Shown here: positions 33,725 through 46,132 of the stretch, piece by piece
Layout of the letters: each line of letters opens with the position of its first letter
Numbering within the stretch: position 1 is the stretch's first letter
From: Thermoflavimicrobium dichotomicum
Lineage (GTDB): Bacteria > Bacillota > Bacilli > Thermoactinomycetales > Thermoactinomycetaceae
DNA: 64,000 nucleotides
Assembly: GCF_900114055.1 (NCBI RefSeq)
Contig: NZ_FORR01000002.1
Location: 342,182 to 406,181 of the forward strand
Reading direction: 5' to 3'
Notes under the pieces: model-generated
The model's database searches: none
What the model was told of the DNA's origin: nothing
The model's input: only the letters and a program-made list of their open reading frames with translations
Position numbers and translations under genes: made by a program

Positions 33725-35062
33725 ATGAAATCATTGGCTCTACATGAAATTGGCGAAGTTATTCGCAAAGTGCGCAAACAACGTGGTTTGCGGCTAGAAG
33801 ACCTGGCTGATGAAAACATTTCCCCTGCAACAGTGAGCAATATCGAACGGGGCATAGCTCACGTCAGTCCAGAAAAAGTATCTTATCTTCTGGAAAAACT
33901 GGATCTTCCCAAACACAAACTCCCCGAAATGTTAGTAAAAGAGCAAGAAGATCTAAAAAAAGTCCAATTTGATTTCTTAACCATTTCAACTTTGCAACAA
34001 ATCGGCCATCTGGAAGAAGCGCTGGACAAACTCGAACAACTGAATCTCGATGAAAACCATCCTTATATCGCTCACTATTACTACTACAAAGGTTCGTGTT
34101 ATCTATCAAAGAAAAAATGGAAGCAAGCCGAAAGAGCTTTCTACAATGCACTGAGAAGCGCTCAACACCATTCCTCCTACAAAGAAAGCAATATCGAAGC
34201 AGCAACCTATCTTTTGCTCGGCCTTTGCCACTTCTACCAAAACCATATTGAACAAGCACTCGAGTATACCAACAATGGGATCAAAGCTTTCGTCAAAGAT
34301 GGCAAGCTGCAATATATCCGTATTCGACTTTATGCCAACAAGGGAATGTTTCTCCACCGGCTAGGCCGTTATGTAGAAGGGATGCGCCTCGTTGAAGAAA
34401 TCTGGGACTCCATTTCCGCTGCTGATGATATTTTCTCATTGCTCCAGCTCTATTGGCTGCGTGCCGAGTTTTCCTTCCAGTCCGGACTGATTGAAGAAGC
34501 CATTCATTACGCTTACGAAGGGATCGAGATTGCCAGAAGAAACAAAATGTACTCTGCCATGTTTTCACTTTGGACATTGCTTGGGAATATCTACACACAT
34601 GAAAAGAAATGGGAGCTTGCTGAAACATCACTGATCACTGCTCTTAAGTTGGAAGAACATTTTCCAGCCTGTGATATGAACAGTATCGCTTATACCAGTC
34701 TTGCCGTTCTCTATATCCAGCTCAATCGCAAGGAAAAAGCGTATAACCATCTGCTTAAAGCGATTCAGTATGCCGAGCAGTTCCAAGATCATCAACGCTT
34801 GATCTTCAATCTCCAGCTTACCGGTGACTTGTGCCATTCGACGGGAAATACATCTGAGGCTACTCAGTTTTACCGTAAAGCGATTGAACTTACACAAAAA
34901 CATGGGTATAAAGAAAAAGAATATCAATTGTGGTTCAAACTGGCACGTTGCTACGATGGACAAAACGAAGTGGAGTTTCAGAATTGTATGAGAAAGATGT
35001 TTGAACTTAAAGGAGACAATACTCCAGTCAAAGTTGATTTAACCTTAAAGTACACCTCTTGA
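33725..35062 (+). CDS. XRE-HTH plus TPR regulator (RRNPP-like)
   Basis: 445 residues: an N-terminal XRE helix-turn-helix (LHEIGEVIRKVRKQRGLRLE, SPATVSNIERG) followed by about nine TPR units from residue 75 to the end (e.g. YYKGSCYLSKKKWKQAERAF, ALEYTNNGIKAF, SLWTLLGNIYTHEKKWELAE). This is the domain order of peptide-responsive RRNPP regulators such as NprR, PlcR or Rgg. I found no short secreted propeptide gene immediately downstream, which such systems often have. ATG at 33725 follows AGAGGTG. A near-palindromic CAGTTTAATATATTAATATACTG lies directly before the start and may be its own operator. Confidence 0.8.
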   Translation: MKSLALHEIGEVIRKVRKQRGLRLEDLADENISPATVSNIERGIAHVSPEKVSYLLEKLDLPKHKLPEMLVKEQEDLKKVQFDFLTISTLQQIGHLEEALDKLEQLNLDENHPYIAHYYYYKGSCYLSKKKWKQAERAFYNALRSAQHHSSYKESNIEAATYLLLGLCHFYQNHIEQALEYTNNGIKAFVKDGKLQYIRIRLYANKGMFLHRLGRYVEGMRLVEEIWDSISAADDIFSLLQLYWLRAEFSFQSGLIEEAIHYAYEGIEIARRNKMYSAMFSLWTLLGNIYTHEKKWELAETSLITALKLEEHFPACDMNSIAYTSLAVLYIQLNRKEKAYNHLLKAIQYAEQFQDHQRLIFNLQLTGDLCHSTGNTSEATQFYRKAIELTQKHGYKEKEYQLWFKLARCYDGQNEVEFQNCMRKMFELKGDNTPVKVDLTLKYTS

Positions 35063-35131
35063 GGGCTTCGTGACTTATACTCGGTTAGCCTATCTTTTTT
35101 TCATCCACCTCTGATATAAAAACATGTAAGG

Positions 35132-35167
35132 CCCAGCGGGAAACAGTAAAAAAACGCTGGGTTTTTT
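35132..35167 (+). terminator. intrinsic terminator
   Basis: CCCAGCG / CGCTGGG stem with a 16-base loop and T6 tail, ending the regulator transcript. Confidence 0.8.
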
Positions 35168-35187
35168 GTTATCCCAATTGATCTCTT

Positions 35188-35215
35188 TTGATTCTGATAC
35201 TGATTGTGATATACT
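35188..35215 (+). promoter_or_regulatory. promoter of dapH unit
   Basis: TTGATT, 16-base spacer, TATACT, 35 bases before the dapH start. No lysine riboswitch could be seen in the short leader. Confidence 0.55.
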
Positions 35216-35249
35216 TTGAACAGGAAGACGAGGGAAAGGATGAACCACC

Positions 35250-35960
35250 ATGAAGTTGATGGATGCAAATCAAATTATTGAATTTATACAAAAAAGCGAA
35301 AAGAAAACCCCTGTGAAAGTACATATCAAAGGAAAGCTTGATGAGATCAAATTTGCGCCTGAAATCCAAACCTTTATCTCTGGGAATGCAGGCGTTATCT
35401 TTGGAGACTGGAAAGTAATCCAACCCGTTTTGGAAGCAAATAAAGAAAAAATTGAAGATATGGTTATTGAAAATGACCGTCGGAATTCTGCGATTCCTCT
35501 CCTTGACATGAAAAACATTCATGCACGGATCGAACCTGGTGCCATTATCCGTGAAAATGTCGAAATCGGAAAAAATGCGGTGATCATGATGGGAGCCGTT
35601 ATCAATATTGGTGCCGTTATTGGTGACGGAACCATGGTTGACATGAATGCAGTTATTGGTGGACGCGGAACCATCGGCAAAAATTGTCATATCGGTGCGG
35701 GTGCAGTAATTGCTGGCGTCATTGAGCCTCCATCCGCTACTCCGGTTATCATTGAAGATGATGTCGTCATTGGTGCCAATGCTGTCATCCTTGAAGGAGT
35801 TCGTGTTGGTAAAGGTTCTGTAGTTGCCGCAGGTGCTGTTGTGATTGAAGACGTGCCTCCAAATGTAGTAGTGGCTGGTACTCCGGCACGGATCATTAAA
35901 CAAATCGATGAGAAAACTCGCTCCAAAACAGAAATCAAACAAGAGCTTCGCCAACTGTAA
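35250..35960 (+). CDS. dapH: tetrahydrodipicolinate N-acetyltransferase
   Basis: A 236-residue DapH of the acetylase branch of diaminopimelate/lysine synthesis, transferring an acetyl group from acetyl-CoA to tetrahydrodipicolinate. The N-terminal alpha-helical domain (residues 1-90) is followed by a left-handed beta-helix of hexapeptide repeats ([23 protein letters not shown]-like [33 protein letters not shown]) and the conserved [20 protein letters not shown]. Length equals the Bacillus enzyme. It starts a dapH-aminotransferase-dapL order that covers successive steps, with a hairpin between the first two genes. Confidence 0.95.
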   Translation: MKLMDANQIIEFIQKSEKKTPVKVHIKGKLDEIKFAPEIQTFISGNAGVIFGDWKVIQPVLEANKEKIEDMVIENDRRNSAIPLLDMKNIHARIEPGAIIRENVEIGKNAVIMMGAVINIGAVIGDGTMVDMNAVIGGRGTIGKNCHIGAGAVIAGVIEPPSATPVIIEDDVVIGANAVILEGVRVGKGSVVAAGAVVIEDVPPNVVVAGTPARIIKQIDEKTRSKTEIKQELRQL

Positions 35961-36012
35961 TGTTGGAATAGCCCTAAGAGGTTTTCTGGTCTGTTGGTAT
36001 CACCAATATGAT

Positions 36013-36034
36013 AGCCCTACGGGGCTTTCTTTTT
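36013..36034 (+). terminator. short terminator or attenuator between dapH and aminotransferase
   Basis: AGCCC TAC GGGGCT hairpin followed by TTCTTTTT. It sits in the 92-base gap, so it may reduce expression of the downstream genes relative to dapH. Confidence 0.5.
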
Positions 36035-36052
36035 ATATAAGGAGGAAGATGG

Positions 36053-37273
36053 ATGACTCAGTGGCAAATATTGGATCAAACCTATATCATGTCAACAGTC
36101 AAACGCTTGCCCATTGCGATTGATCGTGCTGAAGGCAACTATTTATATGACACAGAAGGAAATAAATATTTGGATTTATTTACGGGACTCGCTGTCAATA
36201 CACTCGGACATTTACATCCACGAATCATGAAAGCACTAGAAGAACAAAGTCATCGCTTTTTGCACATTTCCAATCTCTTTTTAAACCCGCCAGCGATCCA
36301 ATTGGCCAAACGACTGGTTGAACACACCTTGTCCGGTGGAAAAGTATTCTTCTCCAACTCAGGAGCTGAAGCAACCGAAGCTGCCATCAAATTGATTGAT
36401 AGATGGACGACGCGAGAGCAAAACGGAAAAAGCGGCATCGTCGTACTGAAAAATAGCTTCCATGGCCGTACCTTGGGTGCATTGCGCTTAACCCGTCAGC
36501 CCAGTGTTTATCAAGATTTCCCAACCCTCTCGTTTCCAATCTATGAAATCAAAGCAAATGATATCGATGACTTGGAAGAAGTTTGCCAAAGACATCAACC
36601 TGCTGCCGTTCTTGTCGAACCTGTTTTGGGAGCCGGAGGCGTAATCACACTTACCGAAGAGTTTTTAACCGCAATCCGTCGCATTTGTGATGAACATCAA
36701 ATGATTTTCGCTGTAGACGAAATCCAAACCGGTATCGGACGTACAGGAAAACTGTTTGCTTACCAGCACTTTAACTTCCAACCAGACCTGATCCTCTTTG
36801 CCAAAGGAATTGGTGGCGGTCTCCCACTTGGTGGAATCATTGCCGGTCCAAATCTGGCAGATGTGTTCCAACCTGGTGACCACGGAACCACATTTGCCCC
36901 TTCTCCTCTAAGCGCAGCTTTGGGAAATGCGGTACTCGACGTCTTATTGGAAGAAGGACAGCTGGAACGCGGTCGCCAAGCTGCTGAGAAACTATGGAGC
37001 CAGTTACAGGCCCTGCAAGAGAAATATCCACAAGTCTTTGCATATATCGATGGCAAAGGCATGATGCTGGGAATTCGCACTCATCTAAGCGCTGAGGAAG
37101 TGAAGCAACTCCAATTAAACCTGTTAAAACAAGGTATTCTGGTCAATGTGACGGCAAAAACGGTCATACGTTTATTGCCACCTCTCACACTCAATGATGA
37201 AGACATTCAATTTTTTATTAAGACCCTCGAAAACTATATTACCGATCATCTCTCAGTAAAGGAGGGGAAATGA
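36053..37273 (+). CDS. class III aminotransferase, probable N-acetyl-DAP step
   Basis: A 406-residue PLP aminotransferase of class III (ArgD/acetylornithine type). It has the N-terminal YLYDTEGNKYLDLFTGLAVNTLGH, the FFSNSGAEATEAAIKL pocket, SFHGRT, AVDEIQTGIGRTGKLFA and the PLP lysine in FAKGIGGGLPLGG. The best sequence resemblance is to acetylornithine aminotransferase. However, it sits between dapH and dapL, where Bacillus would use the class I enzyme PatA, so I infer that it makes N-acetyl-L,L-diaminopimelate. ArgD enzymes of other bacteria are known to do both reactions. AAGGAGGAAG precedes the ATG. It ends one base before the dapL start. Confidence 0.88.
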   Translation: MTQWQILDQTYIMSTVKRLPIAIDRAEGNYLYDTEGNKYLDLFTGLAVNTLGHLHPRIMKALEEQSHRFLHISNLFLNPPAIQLAKRLVEHTLSGGKVFFSNSGAEATEAAIKLIDRWTTREQNGKSGIVVLKNSFHGRTLGALRLTRQPSVYQDFPTLSFPIYEIKANDIDDLEEVCQRHQPAAVLVEPVLGAGGVITLTEEFLTAIRRICDEHQMIFAVDEIQTGIGRTGKLFAYQHFNFQPDLILFAKGIGGGLPLGGIIAGPNLADVFQPGDHGTTFAPSPLSAALGNAVLDVLLEEGQLERGRQAAEKLWSQLQALQEKYPQVFAYIDGKGMMLGIRTHLSAEEVKQLQLNLLKQGILVNVTAKTVIRLLPPLTLNDEDIQFFIKTLENYITDHLSVKEGK

Positions 37274-38422
37274 ATGTCGTCATTGGCTATTGAGCCTTTT
37301 ATTCAGCTCAGACGCGAGTTGCATCAAATTCCAGAACCTGGTTTTGCTGAATACAAAACACAACAAACCATTCTTTCTTATCTAGCCACTTTACCCTCAA
37401 AGCGTTTGCAAATTCAAACCTGGAAAACGGGTATTTTAGTCAAAATTCTTGGAAGCAGGCCAAGCAAATGTATAGGTTATCGTACCGACATGGATGGTTT
37501 ACCCATCCAGGAAGAAACAACTTATTCCTTCCGTTCCAAACATGAAGGCTATATGCATGCGTGTGGCCATGACATGCATATGGCCATCGCTTTGGGTATA
37601 TTAACCTACTTTGTTCATCATCCGATCGCAGATGATCTTCTCTTTGTCTTTGAACCGGCAGAAGAAGGACCTGGTGGAGCGCTTCCGATGCTAAAAAGTA
37701 AAGAATTTCAAGCCTGGAAGCCAGACATGATCTGCGCTTTACACATCGCACCCGAATATCCTGTTGGTACCATTGCCACACGGCCAGGCATTTTATTCGC
37801 CAATACCTCCGAATTATTTATTGACTTGGCAGGCATTAGCGGTCATGCTGCCAGACCTCACCTGGCCAATGACATGGCGATTGCCGCATCGGAGCTCGTC
37901 CTGCAGCTACAAAGCATTATCTCACGCAATATTGATCCACTCGACTCAGCGATTATCACCATTGGTAAAATGGATGTAGGCACCAAACAAAATATTATTG
38001 CGGGGCATGCTCGCCTTGAAGGAACCATCCGTACCCTTTCTTTGGACTCGATGGACAGGATCAAATCCCGGATCAAGGCGATTGTCCACGGAATCGAACA
38101 AGGTTTTGACTGTCAGGCTACAATCGATTGGGGCGCCAACTATTGTCAGGTAGACAACGATGAAAAGCTTACCCTGGATTTTATGAATTGGGTTCGAAGC
38201 CAGACAGAATATCAACTGGTCGAATGTCGTGAAGCGATGACCGGAGAAGATTTCGGCTATTTCCTGCAGGAAATCCCCGGCTGGATGTTTTGGCTTGGCG
38301 TTGAAACTCCCTACGGCCTCCACCATCCCAAAATTGAGCCCAATGAAGGAGCGATTCAAGTCGGAATTGATACAATGGTAAGGTATATGGAGTATTTGAC
38401 AGGGGCTGGAACTCGTTTGTAG
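37274..38422 (+). CDS. dapL: N-acetyldiaminopimelate deacetylase
   Basis: A 382-residue M20-family metallohydrolase releasing acetate from N-acetyl-L,L-diaminopimelate. Metal ligands are in [16 protein letters not shown] and [10 protein letters not shown], and the dimerisation-domain His in [18 protein letters not shown]. The C-terminal [23 protein letters not shown] is typical of DapL/YkuR-type deacetylases rather than broad hippurate hydrolases. It directly follows the aminotransferase gene, with AAAGGAGGGG in the latter's last codons. Together with dapH this completes the acetyl branch; dapA, dapB, dapF and lysA are not in the window. Confidence 0.93.
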   Translation: MSSLAIEPFIQLRRELHQIPEPGFAEYKTQQTILSYLATLPSKRLQIQTWKTGILVKILGSRPSKCIGYRTDMDGLPIQEETTYSFRSKHEGYMHACGHDMHMAIALGILTYFVHHPIADDLLFVFEPAEEGPGGALPMLKSKEFQAWKPDMICALHIAPEYPVGTIATRPGILFANTSELFIDLAGISGHAARPHLANDMAIAASELVLQLQSIISRNIDPLDSAIITIGKMDVGTKQNIIAGHARLEGTIRTLSLDSMDRIKSRIKAIVHGIEQGFDCQATIDWGANYCQVDNDEKLTLDFMNWVRSQTEYQLVECREAMTGEDFGYFLQEIPGWMFWLGVETPYGLHHPKIEPNEGAIQVGIDTMVRYMEYLTGAGTRL

Positions 38423-38429
38423 ACAAATC

Positions 38430-38459
38430 ACTCACCTGCTGATGAAACAGCAGGTGAGT
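38430..38459. terminator. strong hairpin after dapL
   Basis: ACTCACCTGCTG / CAGCAGGTGAGT, 12 perfect base pairs with a 6-base loop. A T tract is missing on both sides, so efficiency is uncertain. It lies between convergent dapL and the kdsB-like gene. Confidence 0.55.
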
Positions 38460-38471
38460 CCATTACGTCCA

Positions 38472-39209
38472 CTACTTCAAAACATAACCTTTGGCCATGA
38501 TTTCATTCACTTTTACCAAATCATGGGGAGTATCTACTGACATCGAATCACTTTCTACTTCCACCATTTGTACTGACCATCGATGTTCAATAAACCGCAT
38601 CAGTTCAATTTCTTCACTTTTTTCAACAGGACCTTGTGGAGTTTGACTAAAAAAGTGAATAGCTGCAGGCGAAAAGGCATAAATCCCCAGTTGCTTAAAA
38701 TAAATCGGTTGACAGTTTCCTTTAGGATATGGAATCGGAGAGCGCGAATAATAGATTGCTTCTTTCTTATCATTCACAACCACTTTTACAACCGTTGATC
38801 TCAAAAGTTCCGACTCATTTTTTATCTTCGTCATTAAATTGGTAACAGAAAGATGAGGATGATGAAAAAAAGGCTTAATGGCTTCTTGAATTTCCTCTGC
38901 CGAAACTAACGGTTCATCCCCTTGTATATTGACATACAGATCTGCATCAATACGTTCCGCTGCTTCACAAACCCGGTCTGTACCTGTAGGATGTTTTTCT
39001 GAAGTCATCACGACATTCATCCGAAAACGTCTGCATACTTCTTCGATTCTTTGATCATCCGTTGCAATATAAACAGAATCAAAATCTGGCACTTTGATCG
39101 CATTTTGATATACCCACCAGATCATTGGCTTACCAGAAATATTGGCGATTGGCTTTCCGGGAAACCGTGTAGACCGATATCTTGCCGGAATAATCCCCAC
39201 TATTTTCAT
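38472..39209 (-). CDS. KdsB-type sugar-acid cytidylyltransferase
   Basis: A 245-residue CMP-KDO synthetase-like nucleotidyltransferase: VGIIPARYRSTRFPGKPI (CTP-binding P-loop), GKPMIWWVYQNA, ATDDQRIEE, TGTDRVCEAA, VNIQGDEPLV (metal-binding Asp) and a C-terminal EEIELMRFIEHRW, SVDTPHDL all match KdsB. KdsB activates KDO for lipopolysaccharide in diderms. A monoderm has no LPS, so the sugar here may be a capsule, wall or glycoprotein nonulosonate/KDO-like acid. No other KDO genes are nearby. ATG at 39209 follows AGAGGAG; the open frame extends to 39239. Confidence 0.85.
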   Translation of the reverse strand: MKIVGIIPARYRSTRFPGKPIANISGKPMIWWVYQNAIKVPDFDSVYIATDDQRIEEVCRRFRMNVVMTSEKHPTGTDRVCEAAERIDADLYVNIQGDEPLVSAEEIQEAIKPFFHHPHLSVTNLMTKIKNESELLRSTVVKVVVNDKKEAIYYSRSPIPYPKGNCQPIYFKQLGIYAFSPAAIHFFSQTPQGPVEKSEEIELMRFIEHRWSVQMVEVESDSMSVDTPHDLVKVNEIMAKGYVLK

Positions 39210-39239
39210 CTTGATTCTCCTCTCTTCGGACTCTTTCAC

Positions 39240-39604
39240 TCTCTATCTATTTACAAATGCTGTCTGAAAGCCCACGGTTTGAATCGTGGAATGTCCGCCT
39301 TATACGCTTTGCTAATGGATAATAATAGATAAAAAATATTTTCCTAATGTATGCCACTCATTCTAAAACTATTCATTCACCCACTCCTCTTTACCACCAT
39401 CCTTTCATTCGGTTCTGATCCCACAGAAAAACAAAAATAAAAACCCACCTTTTCAGGCAGGTTATCCCTTTTCTCTCTTTTCAAAGAATCCCCTTTAGGA
39501 ATATTTTATCATCTTATGTGTTTTCTTACTACTTCTAAATTGAAACCGTTTATGCTAACAAACGCCCAATGAGTATCATTTTATTTGTTTAAATTCGTTT
39601 TCCT
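39240..39604. other. intergenic region with IS605-like hairpin and terminator
   Basis: CCACGGTTTGAATCGTGG (39272-39289) resembles the terminal hairpin of IS200/IS605 right ends, but the surrounding scaffold is not conserved. At 39430-39463, on the minus strand, AACC-TG-CCT/AGG-TG-GGTT followed by TTTTATTTTTG is a likely terminator of the gene to the right. Nothing coding is supported. Confidence 0.35.
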
Positions 39605-40363
39605 CTACAATCTCTTTTCACTATCATCTATAAACATACGGGTAATCTTTAAAATAGACAATACATATATAATGGTAGAAATAGTAAGTAATTTTGGGTG
39701 ATTGTCATATTCAAACACCCATAAATAAGCCATCGAAAAAAAACTGACCACCCACATACCATAGATATAAAAACTTCTTTTTAACACTTTCTTGGCATTT
39801 TTGTTAAAATAATTAGAAAATTGAAATTCATCTTGGGTACAGCATAATTGTGATAGGCGTGGCTCAATTACATCTCTTAAATATTTAGTTAAAAAGTCAT
39901 GAACGGTAAAGCTGTATAAAATTTGCAACGTATAATATATCGATAATAGTGGGATTAAAAGGATAATAATGCGATATTCTTCATTAGGGACCGCAAATCC
40001 TGCCACCACCCCCATTGTTGCAATTAACTGATTGGATAATGAATCTCTTTGTTCGATACGATTTTTAATTTCATTTCTTATATCTTCTCTTGTTTTTTCC
40101 AAGTGGTGAATCTCTTTATCATCACGATCTTGAATAACATGAACATAGCTAATCGGTTGATCCAAGACTTTTTTCTGTTTATCTCTACTCTTTTTACTGT
40201 TATTTTCTTTTTTTATTTGTTGTTCTTGCCAGTCCAATTCTTTTTGTCTTTGCTCCAACTCTTTCTCTTTTATTAATAATTCTTTTTCTTTTAGTTCTAA
40301 CTCCTTCTCTCTAAATGTTAGAATTTTTTCTTTTTCTTCCCATTCCTTTCTATCTGGTTCCAC
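39605..40363 (-). CDS. coiled-coil, four-helix membrane protein
   Basis: A protein of about 252 residues not assigned to a named family. The N-terminal third is a highly charged coiled coil with repeated LKEKELLIKEKELEQRQKEL-type heptads (residues 5-65). A helix EKTREDIRNEIKNRIEQRDS leads into two membrane segments (GVVAGFAVPNEEYRIIILLI, LLSIYYTLQILYSF), a linker with two adjacent cysteines (LSQLCCTQDEF), and two more membrane segments near the C-terminus. Start GTG at 40363 with GGGAGGG; the frame extends further upstream. The pattern of a helix preceding paired membrane spans is seen in some putative membrane-disrupting effector families, but this is only an analogy. Confidence 0.6.
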   Translation of the reverse strand: MEPDRKEWEEKEKILTFREKELELKEKELLIKEKELEQRQKELDWQEQQIKKENNSKKSRDKQKKVLDQPISYVHVIQDRDDKEIHHLEKTREDIRNEIKNRIEQRDSLSNQLIATMGVVAGFAVPNEEYRIIILLIPLLSIYYTLQILYSFTVHDFLTKYLRDVIEPRLSQLCCTQDEFQFSNYFNKNAKKVLKRSFYIYGMWVVSFFSMAYLWVFEYDNHPKLLTISTIIYVLSILKITRMFIDDSEKRL

Positions 40364-40807
40364 GGTACTCCCTCCCTTGCTGTTATATTCTATTTTTGTA
40401 ATGAAATTATATTTATAAAATATAAAGATATATTTTAATGATTCCAAAGAATTATTTTATTTCAATAAATAAATACCCATTTCGGATGAACATAATCCTT
40501 TCCTCTAACCATTATCTAAAATTCTTTTAACACTTTAAATTGAAAAGGGAATCAAACAATTGATTCCCTTGAAACTGTTGGAAACCCGATATTCTTTTTC
40601 CAGTTGAACGACTTAGATTCGTTTTTATGGAGCGAGATTGAAACGAGAAGGAAAAACTGCATATAACGGAAACTACGACACCCAAACAGGAAGTTTATTA
40701 AATAAACTCGATTTTTAACAAAAATTAATACCATATGCAATAATTCTTTATATTATATCCAAATTTTTTCTTTATATTGAACTTAACAGCAAGAAAGGAG
40801 GAAGCAT
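40364..40807. other. AT-rich intergenic stretch
   Basis: No gene. AAGGGAATC/GATTCCCTT (40545-40570) forms a hairpin. A lone GATTGAAACGAGAAG near 40628 resembles the end of CRISPR repeats but occurs once. AAAGGAGGAAGC before 40808 is the ribosome binding site of the next gene. Confidence 0.4.
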
Positions 40808-41656
40808 ATGATTAAAAAAATGAGCAAGTTCTTACTGTCCACAGCGCTCATTACTGGCCTGTTTACTTCAGTCTTGTCGAGCCAGGCAAACGCCACACAA
40901 CCAAGCACCCAGGAAAAGTATCGTGTTGAAACCATTGCTCACCGTGGTGCATCTGGATATGCGCCAGAGAATACAATGTCCGCTTTTCGTAAAGCTGAAG
41001 AAATGAAAGCCGATTACTTTGAGCTTGATGTTCAAATGAGTAAAGATGGCCATCTTGTAGTGATCCATGATACAACCGTCAATCGTACAACCAACGGAAC
41101 AGGCAATGTCAAAGATCTCACATTGACCGAACTAAGACAATTGGATGCTGGAAGTAAGTTTAATCCGACGTTTGCTGGCGAAAAAATTCCTACCTTTGAT
41201 GAAGTACTGGAAGAATTCCGTGGAAAAATAGGGATCCTCATTGAGCTGAAAGCACCAGAATTATACCCGGGTATCGAAGAAAAAGTAGCTCAAGCACTAA
41301 AGAAACACAATATGCATAAACCCAAAAATGAAAAAATTATCGTCCAATCTTTTAACTTTGAGTCCATGAAAAAGTTTCATCAGCTTCTCCCAGAAGTTCC
41401 GGTCGGAGTATTAACAAGTGATCCAAACCACCTCTCCGATGCGAAAATCAAAGAATTTGCAACTTATGCGAATTACGTCAATCCAAATCTAAAAATCGTA
41501 AACAAACAAGTTGTCGAAAATATTCACGCTCATGGCATGAAAGTGCAATCTTGGACAGTTCGTAGTCGTAGCGCCGTCCAACCTCTTCTGGATGCCAAAG
41601 TGGACGGAATAATCACAGACTATCCTGATTATGTACCTCGAAATAAAAGCAACTAA
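40808..41656 (+). CDS. secreted glycerophosphodiester phosphodiesterase
   Basis: 282 residues: a signal peptide (MIKKMSKFLLSTALITGLF..., cleavage after SSQANA near 29) then a GDPD TIM barrel. The active site is clear: AHRGASGYAPENT (His-Arg, Glu), YFELDVQMSKDGHLVVIHD (metal-binding Glu and Asp plus the second His), IELKAPE, and VQSWTVR near the end. It hydrolyses glycerophosphodiesters outside the cell, from phospholipid or glycerol teichoic acid turnover, giving glycerol-3-phosphate, like GlpQ. A TTAACA string lies just before the ribosome binding site, but PhoP boxes are not convincing. Confidence 0.92.
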   Translation: MIKKMSKFLLSTALITGLFTSVLSSQANATQPSTQEKYRVETIAHRGASGYAPENTMSAFRKAEEMKADYFELDVQMSKDGHLVVIHDTTVNRTTNGTGNVKDLTLTELRQLDAGSKFNPTFAGEKIPTFDEVLEEFRGKIGILIELKAPELYPGIEEKVAQALKKHNMHKPKNEKIIVQSFNFESMKKFHQLLPEVPVGVLTSDPNHLSDAKIKEFATYANYVNPNLKIVNKQVVENIHAHGMKVQSWTVRSRSAVQPLLDAKVDGIITDYPDYVPRNKSN

Positions 41657-41691
41657 CACAACAGGAACGAGGGAAGTGTTACAATAATAAA

Positions 41692-41719
41692 GCCACCATG
41701 TTTGAGGCAACATGGTGGC
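41692..41719. terminator. bidirectional terminator
   Basis: GCCACCATGTT / AACATGGTGGC, 11 base pairs, 6-base loop, between the convergent phosphodiesterase and sufB genes; TTTATT follows on the minus strand. Confidence 0.7.
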
Positions 41720-41728
41720 ACTTGTTTG

Positions 41729-43153
41729 TTAACCGATCGAACCTTCCATCTCAAACTTAATAAGACGGTTCATTTCTACGGCGTATTCCATTGGCAATTC
41801 CTTGGTAAATGGTTCAATGAAGCCCATGATGATCATTTGGGTTGCTTCGCTTTCCGACAAACCTCGGCTCATGAGATAAAAGAGTTGGTCTTCACTTACT
41901 TTGGATACAGTAGCTTCGTGTTCCAAGGTAATATCATCGTTTTTAATTTCATTGTAAGGAATGGTATCTGAAGTGGACTCATTGTCCAAAATCAGGGTAT
42001 CGCATTTCACGTTTGCTTTGGAGCCTTGTGAATTGCGGCCAAAGCTGGTCAATCCTCGGTAAGTGACTTTTCCGCCCTGTTTACTGATGGATTTGGAAAT
42101 GATCGTAGATGTACAGTTTGGTGCAAGAGCAACCACTTTGGCTCCAGCGTCTTGGTGTTGACCTTTACCGGCAACAGCGATGGACAGAATATCGGCTTTT
42201 CCGCCTTCCCCTTTCATAATGACAGCTGGATATTTCATGGTCAGCTTACTACCGATATTTCCATCTACCCATTCCATGTGAGCATTACGTTCACACACAG
42301 CTCGTTTGGTTACCAGGTTATAAATATTTGGTGCCCAGTTTTGGATCGTGGTATAACGACAACGTGCATTATCCTTTACAACAATCTCAACAACCGCACT
42401 GTGCAGTGAGTCTGTGCTGTAGATCGGAGCCGTACATCCCTCTACATAGTGAACAAAGCTTCCTTCATCCGCAATAATCAACGTCCGTTCAAATTGACCC
42501 ATATTTTCCGAGTTAATCCGGAAATATGCCTGGAGCGGAATTTCACATTTTACCCCTTTTGGTACATAAATAAAGCTTCCTCCACTCCAAACTGCACTGT
42601 TGAGTGCGGCAAATTTGTTATCAGATGGTGGAACGACTGTACCGAAGTATTCACGCAGAAGCTCTGGGTATTCTTTCACTGCCGTATCTGTATCACAGAA
42701 AATAACCCCTTGTTCTTCCAGTTCTTTCTGCATGTTATGATAAACAACCTCAGATTCATACTGAGCGGATACCCCTGCCAGGAACTTTTGCTCTGCTTCT
42801 GGAATACCCAGTTTATCAAATGTTTTCTTGATTTCTTCTGGTACTTCATCCCAAGAACGGCCTTGGCGCTCTGAAGGTTTGACATAATAGGTGATATCAT
42901 CAAAGTTGAGTTCGTCCAATTTGCCCGGCAAAATCGAGAACCATTTACTATTCATCGAGCTAGGCATTGGCATTTTATAAAATTGCTCAAGCGCTTTAAG
43001 GCGAAACTCCAGCATCCAGTCTGGCTCGCCTTTCATGCGCGAAATCTCCTCTACAACCTCACGGGATAAACCACGTTTTGCACGATAGACCGAAACGTCT
43101 TTATCACGAAACCCGTACTTGTAATCGGAGAACTCAGGCATTTGGGTAGCCAT
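41729..43153 (-). CDS. sufB: Fe-S cluster scaffold protein SufB
   Basis: A 474-residue SufB, partner of SufC and SufD in the Fe-S assembly complex. Conserved blocks: PEWMLEFRL-like [75 protein letters not shown], and the C-terminal [32 protein letters not shown] (no stretch longer than the motif is implied to be unique). Last gene of the sufCDSUB operon. AGGAGG precedes the ATG. A bidirectional terminator follows. Confidence 0.97.
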   Translation of the reverse strand: MATQMPEFSDYKYGFRDKDVSVYRAKRGLSREVVEEISRMKGEPDWMLEFRLKALEQFYKMPMPSSMNSKWFSILPGKLDELNFDDITYYVKPSERQGRSWDEVPEEIKKTFDKLGIPEAEQKFLAGVSAQYESEVVYHNMQKELEEQGVIFCDTDTAVKEYPELLREYFGTVVPPSDNKFAALNSAVWSGGSFIYVPKGVKCEIPLQAYFRINSENMGQFERTLIIADEGSFVHYVEGCTAPIYSTDSLHSAVVEIVVKDNARCRYTTIQNWAPNIYNLVTKRAVCERNAHMEWVDGNIGSKLTMKYPAVIMKGEGGKADILSIAVAGKGQHQDAGAKVVALAPNCTSTIISKSISKQGGKVTYRGLTSFGRNSQGSKANVKCDTLILDNESTSDTIPYNEIKNDDITLEHEATVSKVSEDQLFYLMSRGLSESEATQMIIMGFIEPFTKELPMEYAVEMNRLIKFEMEGSIG

Positions 43154-43183
43154 AATTAACTCCTCCTTTTGCGGGATTACTCC

Positions 43184-46117
<2,934 letters not shown>

Positions 46118-46132
46118 CTTATCTACCTCACC

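Noticed and set aside
35169..35954. A 261-codon open frame antisense to dapH
   Set aside because: It has a skewed Asn/Asp/His/Phe composition that simply mirrors the hexapeptide repeats of DapH on the other strand, and no ribosome binding site.
40615..40660. GATTGAAACGAGAAG, resembling the end of a CRISPR repeat
   Set aside because: It occurs once, with no spacer periodicity and no cas genes in the window.
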